A DNA stretch of 64,000 nt from Verrucomicrobiota bacterium. GTDB lineage: Bacteria; Verrucomicrobiota; Verrucomicrobiia; Limisphaerales; UBA9464. Within the stretch, counting starts at the first letter, position 1. Every line of letters begins with the position of its first letter. The stretch covers positions 1 to 64,000 of the forward strand of contig VHCG01000016.1 in the NCBI GenBank assembly GCA_016871805.1, in the 5' to 3' direction. The position numbers were made by a program, and so were the translations under genes. A model generated the notes under the pieces. The model was not told where the DNA came from. It saw only the letters and a program-made list of their open reading frames with translations, and searched no databases. Below are positions 48,247-57,814 of this stretch, piece by piece.

Positions 48247-49485
48247 ATGTCAGCTTTCGCATTTGGCTCGTTCAAAAGAGTCTCATGGATTTGGATCCAC
48301 ATCATGCTCCTCTGGACCCAACTTGAAACGGGGCACTCCAGCGACTGGCCCCAGTTCCTCGGCCCCCAACGAAACGGGTCCACCCCGGAACGGATCACGT
48401 CGTGGCCCTCCACCGGTCCCAAGCACCTCTGGAAACAACCGATCGGAGCCGGGTTCAGCGGCCCGGTCATCCGAGGCGAACACGTCCTCACCTTCGATCG
48501 CGACGGCGACCAGGAACGGGTCCGGAGCCTGGACCCGGCCACCGGAAATACCCGATGGACCCACCAGGCACCGACCGCCTACGTGGACGGGTTTGGATTC
48601 GATGACGGCCCTCGGGGGACCCCGGCTACGACGACCAACCGGGTAATCACCTTTGGAGCTCAGGGCCGTCTGACCTGCCTGGACCTGGCTGACGGGAGGA
48701 AGATCTGGGCGATCGAGGCGGGACGCGACTTGGGTGCCGACAAGGGATTCTTCGGACCGGCCTGCTCTCCACTCATTGTTGGACAACGCATCTTCATGAA
48801 CCTGGGCAACCGGAACGGGGGCGGCATCGCCGCCTTCGATCTCACCAGCGGGACGCTGCTGTGGAAGGCAACCGATCACGAGGCGGGCTATGCCTCGCCA
48901 GTCCCAGGTCCAGGCTCCGGTGACATCAGCTTTTTCACCCGTGAAGGCCTCGTCATCACCCGGATGGACGGCAAGGTCGGACCCGTCCACCGGTGGCGTT
49001 CGCGCCAGCACGCCTCGGTGAACGCCGCAAGCCCCCTTCTCAGTGGCACCGAGATCCTTCTCACGACCAGCTATGACACCGGAGCCATTCTGTTGCGTCG
49101 AACCGAGGAGAAGATCGAGGTGGTCTGGTCGGGTGACGAGTCCCTCTCGGCACACTACGCCACCCCCGTCCTGAGCGGTGGGTTCCTGTATGGGTTCCAC
49201 GGGCGACAGGAGCGAGGTCCGGAGTTCCGGTGTGTCGAATGGGCCACCGGCAAGATGAGGTGGTCGGAAACAGGGTTGGGAGCCGGCACCGTCCTGCTTG
49301 CCGGAACCGATCTGGTGCTTCTGCTGGAATCCGGCGAACTCGTCGTGGCCGCGGCCAGTCCTGATCGGTTCCAGATCCGGTCCAGGGTCCAGATTCTAGG
49401 CAAGGGAACCCGGGCCCCCTTTGCCCTCGGTGGAGGCCATCTTGTGGCCCGGGATCCTCGAATCCTCGTCTGCCTCGGAAACTGA
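48247..49485 (+). CDS. secreted PQQ-like beta-propeller protein
   Basis: 412 residues. Short hydrophobic N-terminus (WIWIHIMLLWTQL), then SSDWPQFLGPQRNGSTPE, the usual opening of verrucomicrobial/planctomycete PQQ-repeat proteins. Blades repeat as RSLDPATGNTRWTHQAP, CLDLADGRKIWAIEA, and AFDLTSGTLLWKATD. No catalytic alcohol-dehydrogenase residues are recognised, so binding or assembly roles are possible. It begins 57 bases after glgA, but a functional link is not clear. Confidence 0.75.
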   Translation: MSAFAFGSFKRVSWIWIHIMLLWTQLETGHSSDWPQFLGPQRNGSTPERITSWPSTGPKHLWKQPIGAGFSGPVIRGEHVLTFDRDGDQERVRSLDPATGNTRWTHQAPTAYVDGFGFDDGPRGTPATTTNRVITFGAQGRLTCLDLADGRKIWAIEAGRDLGADKGFFGPACSPLIVGQRIFMNLGNRNGGGIAAFDLTSGTLLWKATDHEAGYASPVPGPGSGDISFFTREGLVITRMDGKVGPVHRWRSRQHASVNAASPLLSGTEILLTTSYDTGAILLRRTEEKIEVVWSGDESLSAHYATPVLSGGFLYGFHGRQERGPEFRCVEWATGKMRWSETGLGAGTVLLAGTDLVLLLESGELVVAAASPDRFQIRSRVQILGKGTRAPFALGGGHLVARDPRILVCLGN

Positions 49486-49507
49486 TCGGTCCCAAGTCGC
49501 CCTGGGT

Positions 49508-49840
49508 TCAGTCGATACCCAGCAGCTCGACCTCGAAGACAAGCGTGGCATTCGGCGGGATCGCTCCCGGATAGCCGGAACGTCCATAGGCCAGCTCGGG
49601 CGGAATAGTCATCCGCACCTTGTCACCGACCTTCATCGAGGCGACTCCGATGTCCCATCCGGAAATCACCTCCCCGCGGCCGAGGGTGAAGGAGAAGGGC
49701 TCATTGCGGTCGACTGAGCTGTCGAACACGCGCCCATCGGTGAAGCGGCCCGTGTAATGGACGGTCACCCGGTTGCCCTTCCGGGGCGCAGCTCCGGTGC
49801 CGGTGTTCAAGGCCTCAATCTTCAGGTTGTTTTCAGACAT
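49508..49840 (-). CDS. FKBP-type peptidyl-prolyl isomerase
   Basis: 110 residues, a single compact FKBP domain: [81 protein letters not shown]. These match the canonical active-site residues. It speeds proline cis-trans isomerisation. No signal peptide, so it is cytoplasmic. A longer frame upstream is not coding-like, and ATG 49840 gives the standard FKBP start. Confidence 0.95.
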   Translation of the reverse strand: MSENNLKIEALNTGTGAAPRKGNRVTVHYTGRFTDGRVFDSSVDRNEPFSFTLGRGEVISGWDIGVASMKVGDKVRMTIPPELAYGRSGYPGAIPPNATLVFEVELLGID

Positions 49841-49958
49841 CGACCAAGGTTCCCCGTGACACCCTATCAGGGTCAACTCCCGACCCAGTCTCGACCCAGT
49901 CGGCGCGACGGTCTTCTTTCGAGTTCCTTCCCTCTCCAGCAGACGCCATCTTCCTTGG

Positions 49959-50990
49959 ATGATCCAGGTCGGCATCATAGGCACCGGCTTCATGGCCGCC
50001 CAGCACCTCAAGGCCTATCGGCAGGTCCCCGGCGTCCGCATCGCCGCGTTGTGCAACCCTAGCGGACGAAATCTCGATGGCGACTTCTCCAAGGTCGCTG
50101 GAAACGTGGGTGACGCTGATCCTCTCCGGCTCGATATGTCGGAGGTGAAGGCGTTCCGGGATCCTGCGGCCCTGCTCGCAGACCCGGACATCACACTGGT
50201 CGACATCTGCACACCGACGCGGACCCATCTCGACCTGGCCATCGCCGCGCTCGCCGCGGGAAAACACGTGCTGGTGGAAAAACCGCTCGCCAGAACATAC
50301 GCCGAGGCATTGCGGATCGCTGAGGTAGCGGAGATCGCCGCCGCGCGCGGCGCGTTCCTGATGCCCGCACTGTGCATCCGGTTCTGGCCGGAGTACGTCT
50401 GGGTCCGTGAACGGATCCGCAGTCGCGAATACGGCAAGGTCCTCGACGCCCGATTCCGGCGGGTCGCCTCCGCTCCGGCTTGGGGCCATGCCCATTTCCT
50501 CAAGGGAGGAGACTCTGGCGGGGCCCTGCTGGACCTCCACATCCACGACCTCGACTTCATCCAACACTGCTTCGGAAGGCCCAGCGGACTCGTCGCATCA
50601 GGTTATTCGAAGGTGAGCGGAGCCATCGACCATGTGGTGGCTCTGCTCCAGTATTCGAACGGCCCTGTGGTCAGCGCGGAGGGAAGCTGGGGCATGGCCG
50701 AGGGCTTTCCCTTCACCATGGCCTTCACTGTGAACTTCGAGCGGGCGACCGTGGACTTTGATCTCGCACGCAGGGATCAACGCCTCCGGGTGAGCCGGGA
50801 TGGAAAAACGGAAACCGTAACGCTGGACGGGCCCGATGGATATGTCGGGGAGATCCGTCACCTCGTCGAGGCCATCCAGTCCGGGCGCCCACCCACCGTG
50901 GTCACGCCCCACGACGCCGCGTCGGTCCTTGAGCTCTGCGAGGCGGAGGAACGATCCATCCGCGAGGGCCAGGTTGTGGGCATCGACTGA
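49959..50990 (+). CDS. Gfo/Idh/MocA-family oxidoreductase
   Basis: 343 residues. An N-terminal Rossmann fold ([18 protein letters not shown]), [15 protein letters not shown] and [14 protein letters not shown] (EKP motif) are diagnostic. The C-terminal part has [20 protein letters not shown], with the conserved GGALLDxHxHDxD typical of the family. It uses NAD(P) to oxidise or reduce a sugar or cyclitol. It starts a co-directional five-gene run, with a 26-base gap to the HAD gene, so it may act on the same substrate. Confidence 0.88.
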   Translation: MIQVGIIGTGFMAAQHLKAYRQVPGVRIAALCNPSGRNLDGDFSKVAGNVGDADPLRLDMSEVKAFRDPAALLADPDITLVDICTPTRTHLDLAIAALAAGKHVLVEKPLARTYAEALRIAEVAEIAAARGAFLMPALCIRFWPEYVWVRERIRSREYGKVLDARFRRVASAPAWGHAHFLKGGDSGGALLDLHIHDLDFIQHCFGRPSGLVASGYSKVSGAIDHVVALLQYSNGPVVSAEGSWGMAEGFPFTMAFTVNFERATVDFDLARRDQRLRVSRDGKTETVTLDGPDGYVGEIRHLVEAIQSGRPPTVVTPHDAASVLELCEAEERSIREGQVVGID

Positions 50991-51016
50991 CTGCCACACG
51001 TAGACTCTCTCCTTTC

Positions 51017-51850
51017 ATGCAATCCACATCCCGATTCACCGGGCTCGTGGAATTCCGCCAGGGATTCCAGAAACGCACCGGTCTTACCCACATCCTCTTC
51101 GACTTCGATGGCACCCTGTCGCTGATCCGCCAGGGCTGGCCTGATATCATGGTTCCGCTCTTCACGGAAATACTCCCCCCTCTCCCCGACGAAACCGACG
51201 AGCAACGCCGTCAGCTGGCGTTCGAGGACATCATGCGACTCAACGGCAAGCAGACCATCTACCAGATGATCCAGCTCGCCGAACGCGTCCGGGAACGGGG
51301 CGGCACGCCCGGTGAGCCCCTCGACTACAAACACGAGTATCTGAGACGCCTCGACGAGCGAATCCGGCACCGGGTCGAGGGCATACAGGCCGGAACCATT
51401 CCGCGTGGCGAGTTCACCGTGTTCGGCACACGCGCGCTGCTCGAGGCCCTGTCCACAAGGGGGCTCAGCCTCTACCTGGCCAGCGGAACCGATGAGCAGT
51501 TCGTCAAGGCCGAGGCTGAGGCTCTGGGTCTCACACACTACTTCAAGGGCCATATCTATGGAGCCCAGGACGACTACAAGAAGTTCAGCAAGAAGATGAT
51601 CATCGACCGCATTCTTGCCGAGAACCGGATTCCAGGGGATTCCCTGCTGGCCTTCGGAGACGGCTACGTGGAGATCGAGAACACCAAGCAGGTTGGAGGC
51701 TTCGCCGTCGCAGTCGCCAGCGACGAGGCGAACAACGGTTCCGGCCGCTTTGACCCTTGGAAGCACCAGCGGCTCATGGGTGTCGGGGCCGACCTCTGCA
51801 TACCGGACTACCGCGAACTCGATGCCCTGATGGAGACATTGTTCCCCTGA
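51017..51850 (+). CDS. HAD-superfamily phosphatase
   Basis: 277 residues. Motif I is HILFDFDGTLSLIRQG; motif II is LYLASGTD; motif III lies around the lysines of DDYKKFSKKMII; motif IV is LLAFGDGYVEIENT. The cap region (about 40-140) is helical, like phosphoglycolate-phosphatase-type enzymes. A sugar-phosphate substrate is plausible in this cluster. The N-terminal 20 residues are unusual. Confidence 0.82.
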   Translation: MQSTSRFTGLVEFRQGFQKRTGLTHILFDFDGTLSLIRQGWPDIMVPLFTEILPPLPDETDEQRRQLAFEDIMRLNGKQTIYQMIQLAERVRERGGTPGEPLDYKHEYLRRLDERIRHRVEGIQAGTIPRGEFTVFGTRALLEALSTRGLSLYLASGTDEQFVKAEAEALGLTHYFKGHIYGAQDDYKKFSKKMIIDRILAENRIPGDSLLAFGDGYVEIENTKQVGGFAVAVASDEANNGSGRFDPWKHQRLMGVGADLCIPDYRELDALMETLFP

Positions 51851-51875
51851 GGACCAGAAACACCCCAAGACCGCC

Positions 51876-52982
51876 ATGCGTTTCCCGCCTCTCGACCTCA
51901 CCCGCCTACGAGTCCAACCCCTGGCGGAGCGCAAAAGCCTGTCGACCGTCGACTCGATCCTGGTAGCACCCGACGCCCCGTTGCGGCCGATCGACCCTGG
52001 CCTGAGGCCGGTGGTGGAGGAAGCGGCTGACCGGATCCAGCGCGCGAGAGATCGGGGAGGCTCGGTGATCCTGATGTACGGCGCGCATCTCCCTCGAAAC
52101 GGCGCAACCCCGCTGATCGCGGGACTCATGGAGGATGGGTGGATCACCCATTTGGCCACCAACGGTGCAGGAACCATCCACGACTGGGAATTCGCCTGGC
52201 TCGGGCGCTCGACCGAGAGCGTGGAGGAAAATGTCGCGACGGGCACTTTCGGATTGTGGGACGAGACGGGCCGAAACATTCACCTCGCTCTGCTTGCAGG
52301 GGCCCTCGATCGGCTTGGGTACGGCCGGTCGCTCGGACGCTACATCGCCGAGGACGGTTGCGATTTCCCAGCACGGGAGACCCTGGTCCAGCTGATCCGT
52401 GAGTTCCCATCGGATCCTCTCGCCGGTGCCGCGGCCGACCTCCTCTCGGTCCTGGACCGATTCGACATCGCCTCCGGCCGTCACCCGATCACCCATCCCT
52501 GGAAACATGCCAGCATCCTTGCCGAGGCCTGGCGCAGGGGGGTACCCGTCACGGTCCACCCGGGCATCGGCTACGATATTATCTCCTGTCATCCCATGTT
52601 CCACGGAGCGGCAATCGGACGCGCCGCCGCGGAGGATTTTCGGTCTTTCGCTGGCGCAGTGGAGGGACTCGACGACGGTGTCGTGCTGTCGGTCGGCTCC
52701 GCCATCATGGCCCCGCAGGTCTTCGAGAAGAGCCTGAGCTGCGTCCACAACCTTCGTTTCCAGGACGGTCGCCGCGCGGTGTCTGGCCATTCGATCTATG
52801 TGGTCGACCTTCAGGACGGTGGCGGCTGGGACTGGACCCAGGGCGAGCCGCCGAAGACCAACCCAGCCTACTACCTCCGGTTCTGCAAGAGCTTCTCGCG
52901 GATGGGTGGAACGATGCGGTATCTGCAGTGCGACAACCTCGCCTTCGTACAGCACCTTCACCGTCGACTCGTGCCTGCCTGA
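51876..52982 (+). CDS. deoxyhypusine synthase-like protein, unknown function
   Basis: 368 residues. A strong pattern of the deoxyhypusine synthase fold is visible: SVILMYGAHLPRNGATPLIA, WITHLATNGAGTIHDWEFAW, TESVEENVATGTFGLWDETG. The NGAG-x-HD-x-E segment is where DHS proteins bind NAD. The eukaryote-type active-site lysine motif near the C-terminus is not evident; that part instead reads LSVGSAIMAPQVFEKSLSCV. Bacterial relatives usually do not make hypusine. The neighbours suggest a sugar-phosphate or aminosugar reaction. Confidence 0.65.
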   Translation: MRFPPLDLTRLRVQPLAERKSLSTVDSILVAPDAPLRPIDPGLRPVVEEAADRIQRARDRGGSVILMYGAHLPRNGATPLIAGLMEDGWITHLATNGAGTIHDWEFAWLGRSTESVEENVATGTFGLWDETGRNIHLALLAGALDRLGYGRSLGRYIAEDGCDFPARETLVQLIREFPSDPLAGAAADLLSVLDRFDIASGRHPITHPWKHASILAEAWRRGVPVTVHPGIGYDIISCHPMFHGAAIGRAAAEDFRSFAGAVEGLDDGVVLSVGSAIMAPQVFEKSLSCVHNLRFQDGRRAVSGHSIYVVDLQDGGGWDWTQGEPPKTNPAYYLRFCKSFSRMGGTMRYLQCDNLAFVQHLHRRLVPA

Positions 52983-52994
52983 ACCCCACCACCC

Positions 52995-54008
52995 ATGACA
53001 CCGGAACGATTCGACGCCATTGCCTCCCGGTATCCCGGACTTCGAATGGCAGTGATCGGGGACTTCTGCCTCGACCGCTACTTCGACATCGATCCCGCCC
53101 TGCGCGAGGTCTCCATCGAGACCGGTCTTCCGGTCCACAACGTCAACCGGGTCCGCTGCCAGCCCGGAGCCGCCGGGACAATCCTCAACAACCTCGTTGC
53201 GCTCGGCGTCGGGACGCTCTTCCCAGTTGGGTTCTGCGGTGACGACGGGGAGGGATGGTCGCTTCGACACTCCTTGTCCAGGCTGCCGGGAGTCCGGATC
53301 GATGCGTTCGTCACGGCCCCGGACCGGAACACCTTCACCTACAGCAAACCCCTGGTACACCACGCAAACCGGCCGCCGGAGGAGCTGAGCCGTCTCGACC
53401 AGAAGAACTGGACGGCCACCCCACCCTCCCTCGGCCATCAGCTTGCCGATTCCGTGCTGCGGCTCACTGGCGAGGTCGACGGTTCGATTGTCATGGATCA
53501 GGTGGATCTCGAAGGTACGGGCACGGTCACCCGAGAGGTGGTCGGTGCCCTCGCTGAACGGTCGCGTTCGAGTCCCGATGCCCTGATTCTCGCCGACAGC
53601 CGTCGGGGTCTGGGTGGCTGGCCCTCCCTGCTGTTCAAGATGAACGCCGCGGAACTGGCGGCACTGACGGGACGATCTGTGGATTCACTGGAGGATATAC
53701 GGAATGCCTGCATCGCGCTCGCCCGCTCCAGTGGACGATCCGCATTCATCACCCTTTCCGAGCGGGGCATCCTGGGGGCAACAGCGGCGGGGGAGTCTGC
53801 CCACGTCCCGAACCATCCCCTCCGTGGCCCCATCGACATTGTGGGTGCCGGCGATGCCGTGAGTGCCAATCTGACCGCAGCCCTCGCGGCCGGAGCCTCA
53901 TTGGTCGAGGCCATGGAGATTGCCATGGCAGCAGCCCATCTCGTCATCCACCAGCTGGGCACCACGGGAACCGCCAGCGTCCCGGAGATTCGAAAACTCC
54001 TCCTGTGA
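52995..54008 (+). CDS. PfkB-family sugar kinase, RfaE-like
   Basis: 337 residues. The N-terminus (MAVIGDFCLDRYFDI) and the VNRVRCQPGAAGTILNNLVAL block resemble the ribokinase/heptose-1-kinase group. The C-terminal anion hole IDIVGAGDAVSANLTAAL (GAGD, catalytic Asp) is complete. It phosphorylates a sugar or sugar phosphate. It starts 12 bases after the DHS-like gene, and its stop overlaps the apbE start (GTGA), so the run is probably one operon. Confidence 0.88.
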   Translation: MTPERFDAIASRYPGLRMAVIGDFCLDRYFDIDPALREVSIETGLPVHNVNRVRCQPGAAGTILNNLVALGVGTLFPVGFCGDDGEGWSLRHSLSRLPGVRIDAFVTAPDRNTFTYSKPLVHHANRPPEELSRLDQKNWTATPPSLGHQLADSVLRLTGEVDGSIVMDQVDLEGTGTVTREVVGALAERSRSSPDALILADSRRGLGGWPSLLFKMNAAELAALTGRSVDSLEDIRNACIALARSSGRSAFITLSERGILGATAAGESAHVPNHPLRGPIDIVGAGDAVSANLTAALAAGASLVEAMEIAMAAAHLVIHQLGTTGTASVPEIRKLLL

Positions 54009-55066
54009 ATAACGAGACGCGTCCGAAAACCCTTCGGATTCTGTTCCTGTGGGCTGGGCTAGTGTTGGCCGGCTGCGCCACACCGTCCTCCGCAAAACAT
54101 GACCGCCTTTTACGGTACGAGTTTGAACGTCCTCAGATGGGACTACCGTTCCGGCTGGTCCTGTATGCCACCAACCCAGCCTTGGCAACGAACGCGGCGG
54201 AGGCGGCCTGGTCACGGATCGCAGAACTGAACGCGATCCTGAGCGACTATGAGCCGGAATCCGAACTCAGCCGTCTGTCCCGGACCAGCGGATCAGGAGG
54301 GTGGGTTCCACTGGGGCATGACCTCTCTCGTGTTCTGATCGCTGCCAACACATTATCCAGAGACAGCAACGGGGCCTTCGATGTGACCGTGGGGCCCGAG
54401 GTTGCTCTCTGGAAGCGGACACGGCGTCAGCGAGAACTACCCTCAAAGGCCGCGATCGATGAGGCGCGCCGGCTGAGCGGTTGGACCCTGGTGGAACTCA
54501 GGCAACGCGATGGCCGTCACGAGGCCCTGTTGACACGATCCGGCATGCGACTCGATCTCGGCGCCATCGCCAAAGGCTATGCACTCGACGAAGCAGCACT
54601 CGTGCTACGGCAACAGGGAATCCAAAGATTTTTGCTTTCGGGCGGGGGCGACATGGTCATGGGTGATCCTCCACCCGGACAGATCGGATGGAGGATCGAG
54701 GCAGGGGTATTCGACACCCCGGAAGCTCCAAACCGCCGGTTTCTCCATCTCGCCAACACGGCCCTTGCCACGTCGGGTGACAGTTTCCAGCGCGTGGAGA
54801 TCGGTGGCATCCGCTACTCCCACATCGTCGACCCCCGGACAGGGATCGGCATGACGGATCACAGCCTGGTCACCGTGATCAGCCCCTCGGCGATGCTTGC
54901 AGATGCCCTGTCGACCGCGGTCAGTGTGCTTGGGCCTACGGAAGGCCCTGACTTTGCAGCACGCCATGGCGCTAAGGTCTGGATACTCCGCAAACCCGTT
55001 TCCACAGTGGAGGAGACCTATTCGGTGGGTTTTCCGCGAGGAGCTTCCCCTGCCCCCTCCCGGTAG
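54005..55066 (+). CDS. apbE: FAD:protein FMN transferase (ApbE), lipoprotein
   Basis: 353 residues from a GTG whose last bases overlap the previous stop (GTGA). A lipoprotein signal is present (LFLWAGLVLAGC). ApbE motifs follow: SDYEPESELSRLSR, NGAFDVTVGPEVALWK, RLDLGAIAKGYALDEA, FLLSGGGDM, and HIVDPRTGIGM with the conserved Asp of the flavin site. It transfers FMN to threonine of Rnf/Nqr-type or other extracytoplasmic proteins. A link to the preceding sugar cluster is not obvious beyond co-transcription. Confidence 0.92.
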   Translation: MNNETRPKTLRILFLWAGLVLAGCATPSSAKHDRLLRYEFERPQMGLPFRLVLYATNPALATNAAEAAWSRIAELNAILSDYEPESELSRLSRTSGSGGWVPLGHDLSRVLIAANTLSRDSNGAFDVTVGPEVALWKRTRRQRELPSKAAIDEARRLSGWTLVELRQRDGRHEALLTRSGMRLDLGAIAKGYALDEAALVLRQQGIQRFLLSGGGDMVMGDPPPGQIGWRIEAGVFDTPEAPNRRFLHLANTALATSGDSFQRVEIGGIRYSHIVDPRTGIGMTDHSLVTVISPSAMLADALSTAVSVLGPTEGPDFAARHGAKVWILRKPVSTVEETYSVGFPRGASPAPSR

Positions 55067-55105
55067 CCTTGGGACTCGGCAGGAACTTTCCCAAGATTCG
55101 ACGGT

Positions 55106-55735
55106 CTATCGGGGTAGTTTTCCGTCCCGGACTAGGTCCACCGCGCGCCAGAGGTACCAGCTGGCCGTAGTTCGGTATGGACGCCAGCGCTCGCCGAATT
55201 CCAACAATTCCCAGCTCCGTGGCATCTCCGGAAGTTCGTGGATGAGCTGGAAGCCATTCCGCACCCCAAAGTCGTCCGCCGGGAGGACATCGGGGCGGGC
55301 CAGTGTGAACATCAGAAACATCTCGACGGTCCAGCGACCCACGCCACGGCACTGGACGAGCCGGTCGATGATGGCCTCATCGTCAAGGCGGGCGAGGACC
55401 CGGCGTTCCGGTACGACTCCCTCCCGGGCCTTGGATGCGATGTCCAGGATCGCACGCACCTTGGACCCCGAGAAGCCAGCTGAACGGATCCGATCCTCGG
55501 CCATCTGTTCCACCTCGGCTGGCGTTGGAAAGCGGCGGCCGGGAAAGAGTTCCAGGAAACGCCGCGTGATGGCGTCGGCCGCCTTGCCGTTGAGTTGCTG
55601 GTGAGCTACAGCACGGACAAGAGCCTCGAACGGAGACCTTCGCTGGGGGCGGATCGTGCAGGGGCCCACCGCACGGATGATCCGGGCCAGGGTCGGATCC
55701 ACCACAATGAGGTGTCGGAGGGCTTCTGGAGTCAT
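55106..55735 (-). CDS. DNA-3-methyladenine glycosylase, AlkA type
   Basis: 209 residues from ATG 55735. The HhH-GPD signature is present: IIDRLVQCRGVGRWTVEMFL followed by PDVLPADDFGVRNGFQ with the catalytic Asp. The N-terminal part has PFEALVRAVAHQQLNGKAAD, as in AlkA. It lacks the large N-terminal domain of E. coli AlkA, so it is the compact form. It removes alkylated bases from DNA. It is convergent with apbE. Confidence 0.9.
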   Translation of the reverse strand: MTPEALRHLIVVDPTLARIIRAVGPCTIRPQRRSPFEALVRAVAHQQLNGKAADAITRRFLELFPGRRFPTPAEVEQMAEDRIRSAGFSGSKVRAILDIASKAREGVVPERRVLARLDDEAIIDRLVQCRGVGRWTVEMFLMFTLARPDVLPADDFGVRNGFQLIHELPEMPRSWELLEFGERWRPYRTTASWYLWRAVDLVRDGKLPR

Positions 55736-55984
55736 GAGGACCGATCGAAGAGTTCGGGAGACGGCAGGCAGATGCAATCGGTTCCGGGGACAGATCGGAG
55801 CCAGGGTGTTATCAGGGGCTCAGGCTTTTCCAGAAGTCCAATCCCACCCAGGCCCAAGCGCCACGACGGGACGAGCCTCCGGGGCGAGCCTCCAGTTTCC
55901 AATTCGAGGACGGTGTGCTTTCCTCCCGAGTCCGGATCCATTGGAAACGACCTGATTGTTACAGATCCTCCCCAATCGCGACGA

Positions 55985-57601
55985 ATGCCGCTGAACCATG
56001 AGCTGTTCGACTTGGTGATTGTGGGCTCCGCCTTCGGCGGCTCCCTGCTGGCTTCGATCGCTCGCCAGCTTGGACGGAGCGTGGTGCTGATAGAACGAGG
56101 CTGTCATCCGCGCTTTGCGATCGGGGAGTCGTCAACGCCGCTGACCAATCTATTTCTCGAACAGCTTGCCGATCGGTACAATCTGCCCCGCATCCGTGCG
56201 TTCTCAAAGTGGGGCACGTGGCAGAAAAATCATCCGAGGGTCGCGGCCGGTCTCAAGCGGGGATTCAGCTTCTACCACCACGAGTTTTACAAGCCGTGGT
56301 GCCCGCAAGAGGACCGCAGCAACGAACTCCTGGTCGCAGCGAGTCCAAACGACGACGTTGCCGACACCCACTGGTATCGCCCTGATTTCGATGCGTTTTT
56401 TGTCGAGGAAGCGGTCTCACACGGAGCGGTCTACATTGACCAGACGAAACTGACTTCGTTTTCAGAACGACCCGATGAGGTTTACCTGCAGGGTGTCCGT
56501 CAGGGTGATCCAGTGGAGTTTAGAGGTCGCTTTCTCGTGGATGCCAGTGGGGCACGAGGATTCCTCTGGAAACAACTCAACCTCGGCGAGGAGCCTCTTG
56601 TGGCCTTCCCCGATCGAGAGGCTCTCTTCACTCACTTCTCCGGAGTCGGGCGCTGGGAATCCTGTATCGGCCCGACCGCCTCAGCGTCGGGAAATCTGCC
56701 TCAAACAGATCCGACGGCCAAATCAGTGCCTCCTTTCCCTCCTGATGACGCCGCGCTGCATCATGTGTTTCCGGGAGGATGGATGTGGCTGCTCCGCTTC
56801 AACAATGGGATCACCAGCGCTGGCGTCTCGATCGATCCGAAGATTGCGAGGGATCTTCATCTGGAGGCAGGAGCAGCCGGTTGGCGCCGGATGTTGGAAC
56901 GGCTGCCGTCAGTCGCCGTCCAATTTGCCGAAGCCCACGCCGTCCACCCCTTCGTCCACCTGCCCTCGGTGGCCTTCTGCTGCACGCAATCTGTTGGCCG
57001 CCGGTGGGCATTGCTGCCCTCGGCCATGGGGTTCCTCGATCCGTTGCTGTCGACGGGTTTTCCGCTGACCCTGCTGGGGATTCGTCATCTGGCCGAACTG
57101 CTGGGGCAAGGCACGGTTCCAAGTCAAAAGGCACTGGTAACCTACGCATCCGAGAACCGCGCCAATCTCGAGGTCGCCGCGGAGTTAGTCGGCACTCTGC
57201 ACCACAATCTCGGGCGGCCTGCCATCTTCCAAGCCCTGTCCATGTTGTACTTCGCAGCCGCCTCTTTTTCCGAGACGGCGCTTCGCCTGGGAAAGGCGGA
57301 TCTTGCCCCGGGATTCCTTCTGCGTGGCCGGAATGGCTTTCGCGAAAGCCTGCGCACTCTGTGCCTCAGAGCCCGAGCGGATTCGTTGTCATCAACAGAT
57401 TTCGTTTCCGCCATGACAGAGGCCATCGGTCCCATCAACGTGGCGGGACTAAACGATTCCTCGAGGCGGAACTGGTATCCGGTCGATTTGACCGATCTTC
57501 AAAACAGCCGCGGAAAACTAACCGCCTCAGGGCCCGACATCGATGCGATGCTGCATCGATGCGGGATGGCAATGCCCGTTTCGATTTCAGGAGTTGGGTG
57601 A
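55985..57601 (+). CDS. FAD-dependent oxidoreductase, tryptophan halogenase/geranylgeranyl reductase-like
   Basis: 538 residues. FAD-binding motif ELFDLVIVGSAFGGSLLASI (GxGxxG variant, with Ser and Ala in place of glycines), HPRFAIGESSTPLTNLFLEQ, RGRFLVDASGARGFLW, and a C-terminal PSAMGFLDPLLSTGFPLTLL. This resembles flavin-dependent halogenases and related reductases; GESSTP is common in them. The WxWxIP motif of true halogenases is not evident: here GGWMWLLRFNNGI is present, a WMW variant. It is a single gene. 57602-57814 holds nothing supported. Confidence 0.75.
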   Translation: MPLNHELFDLVIVGSAFGGSLLASIARQLGRSVVLIERGCHPRFAIGESSTPLTNLFLEQLADRYNLPRIRAFSKWGTWQKNHPRVAAGLKRGFSFYHHEFYKPWCPQEDRSNELLVAASPNDDVADTHWYRPDFDAFFVEEAVSHGAVYIDQTKLTSFSERPDEVYLQGVRQGDPVEFRGRFLVDASGARGFLWKQLNLGEEPLVAFPDREALFTHFSGVGRWESCIGPTASASGNLPQTDPTAKSVPPFPPDDAALHHVFPGGWMWLLRFNNGITSAGVSIDPKIARDLHLEAGAAGWRRMLERLPSVAVQFAEAHAVHPFVHLPSVAFCCTQSVGRRWALLPSAMGFLDPLLSTGFPLTLLGIRHLAELLGQGTVPSQKALVTYASENRANLEVAAELVGTLHHNLGRPAIFQALSMLYFAAASFSETALRLGKADLAPGFLLRGRNGFRESLRTLCLRARADSLSSTDFVSAMTEAIGPINVAGLNDSSRRNWYPVDLTDLQNSRGKLTASGPDIDAMLHRCGMAMPVSISGVG

Positions 57602-57814
57602 TTCGCCACTACGGCGCAAAACGGCATTCCAGAACTCCAAACCAACCGGAATCACCTCGGATCTGCAGGAATCTTGTGAGTTTCTGCAAGCAAGGTCCCG
57701 GAGATCGAGGTTGTGGCGACACCGGAGAACTGCCGCTTCGAACTGAATCGAACTCGGGGCCTCATCCAAGACTCGATCTTCCGAGAAGTCCTCGGTGCGT
57801 TCCTCTGGAGGTGG

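Noticed and set aside
51876..52982. Calling the DHS-like gene a deoxyhypusine synthase proper
   Set aside because: The expected lysine motif at the C-terminal end is not recognisable and bacteria generally lack the eIF5A substrate.
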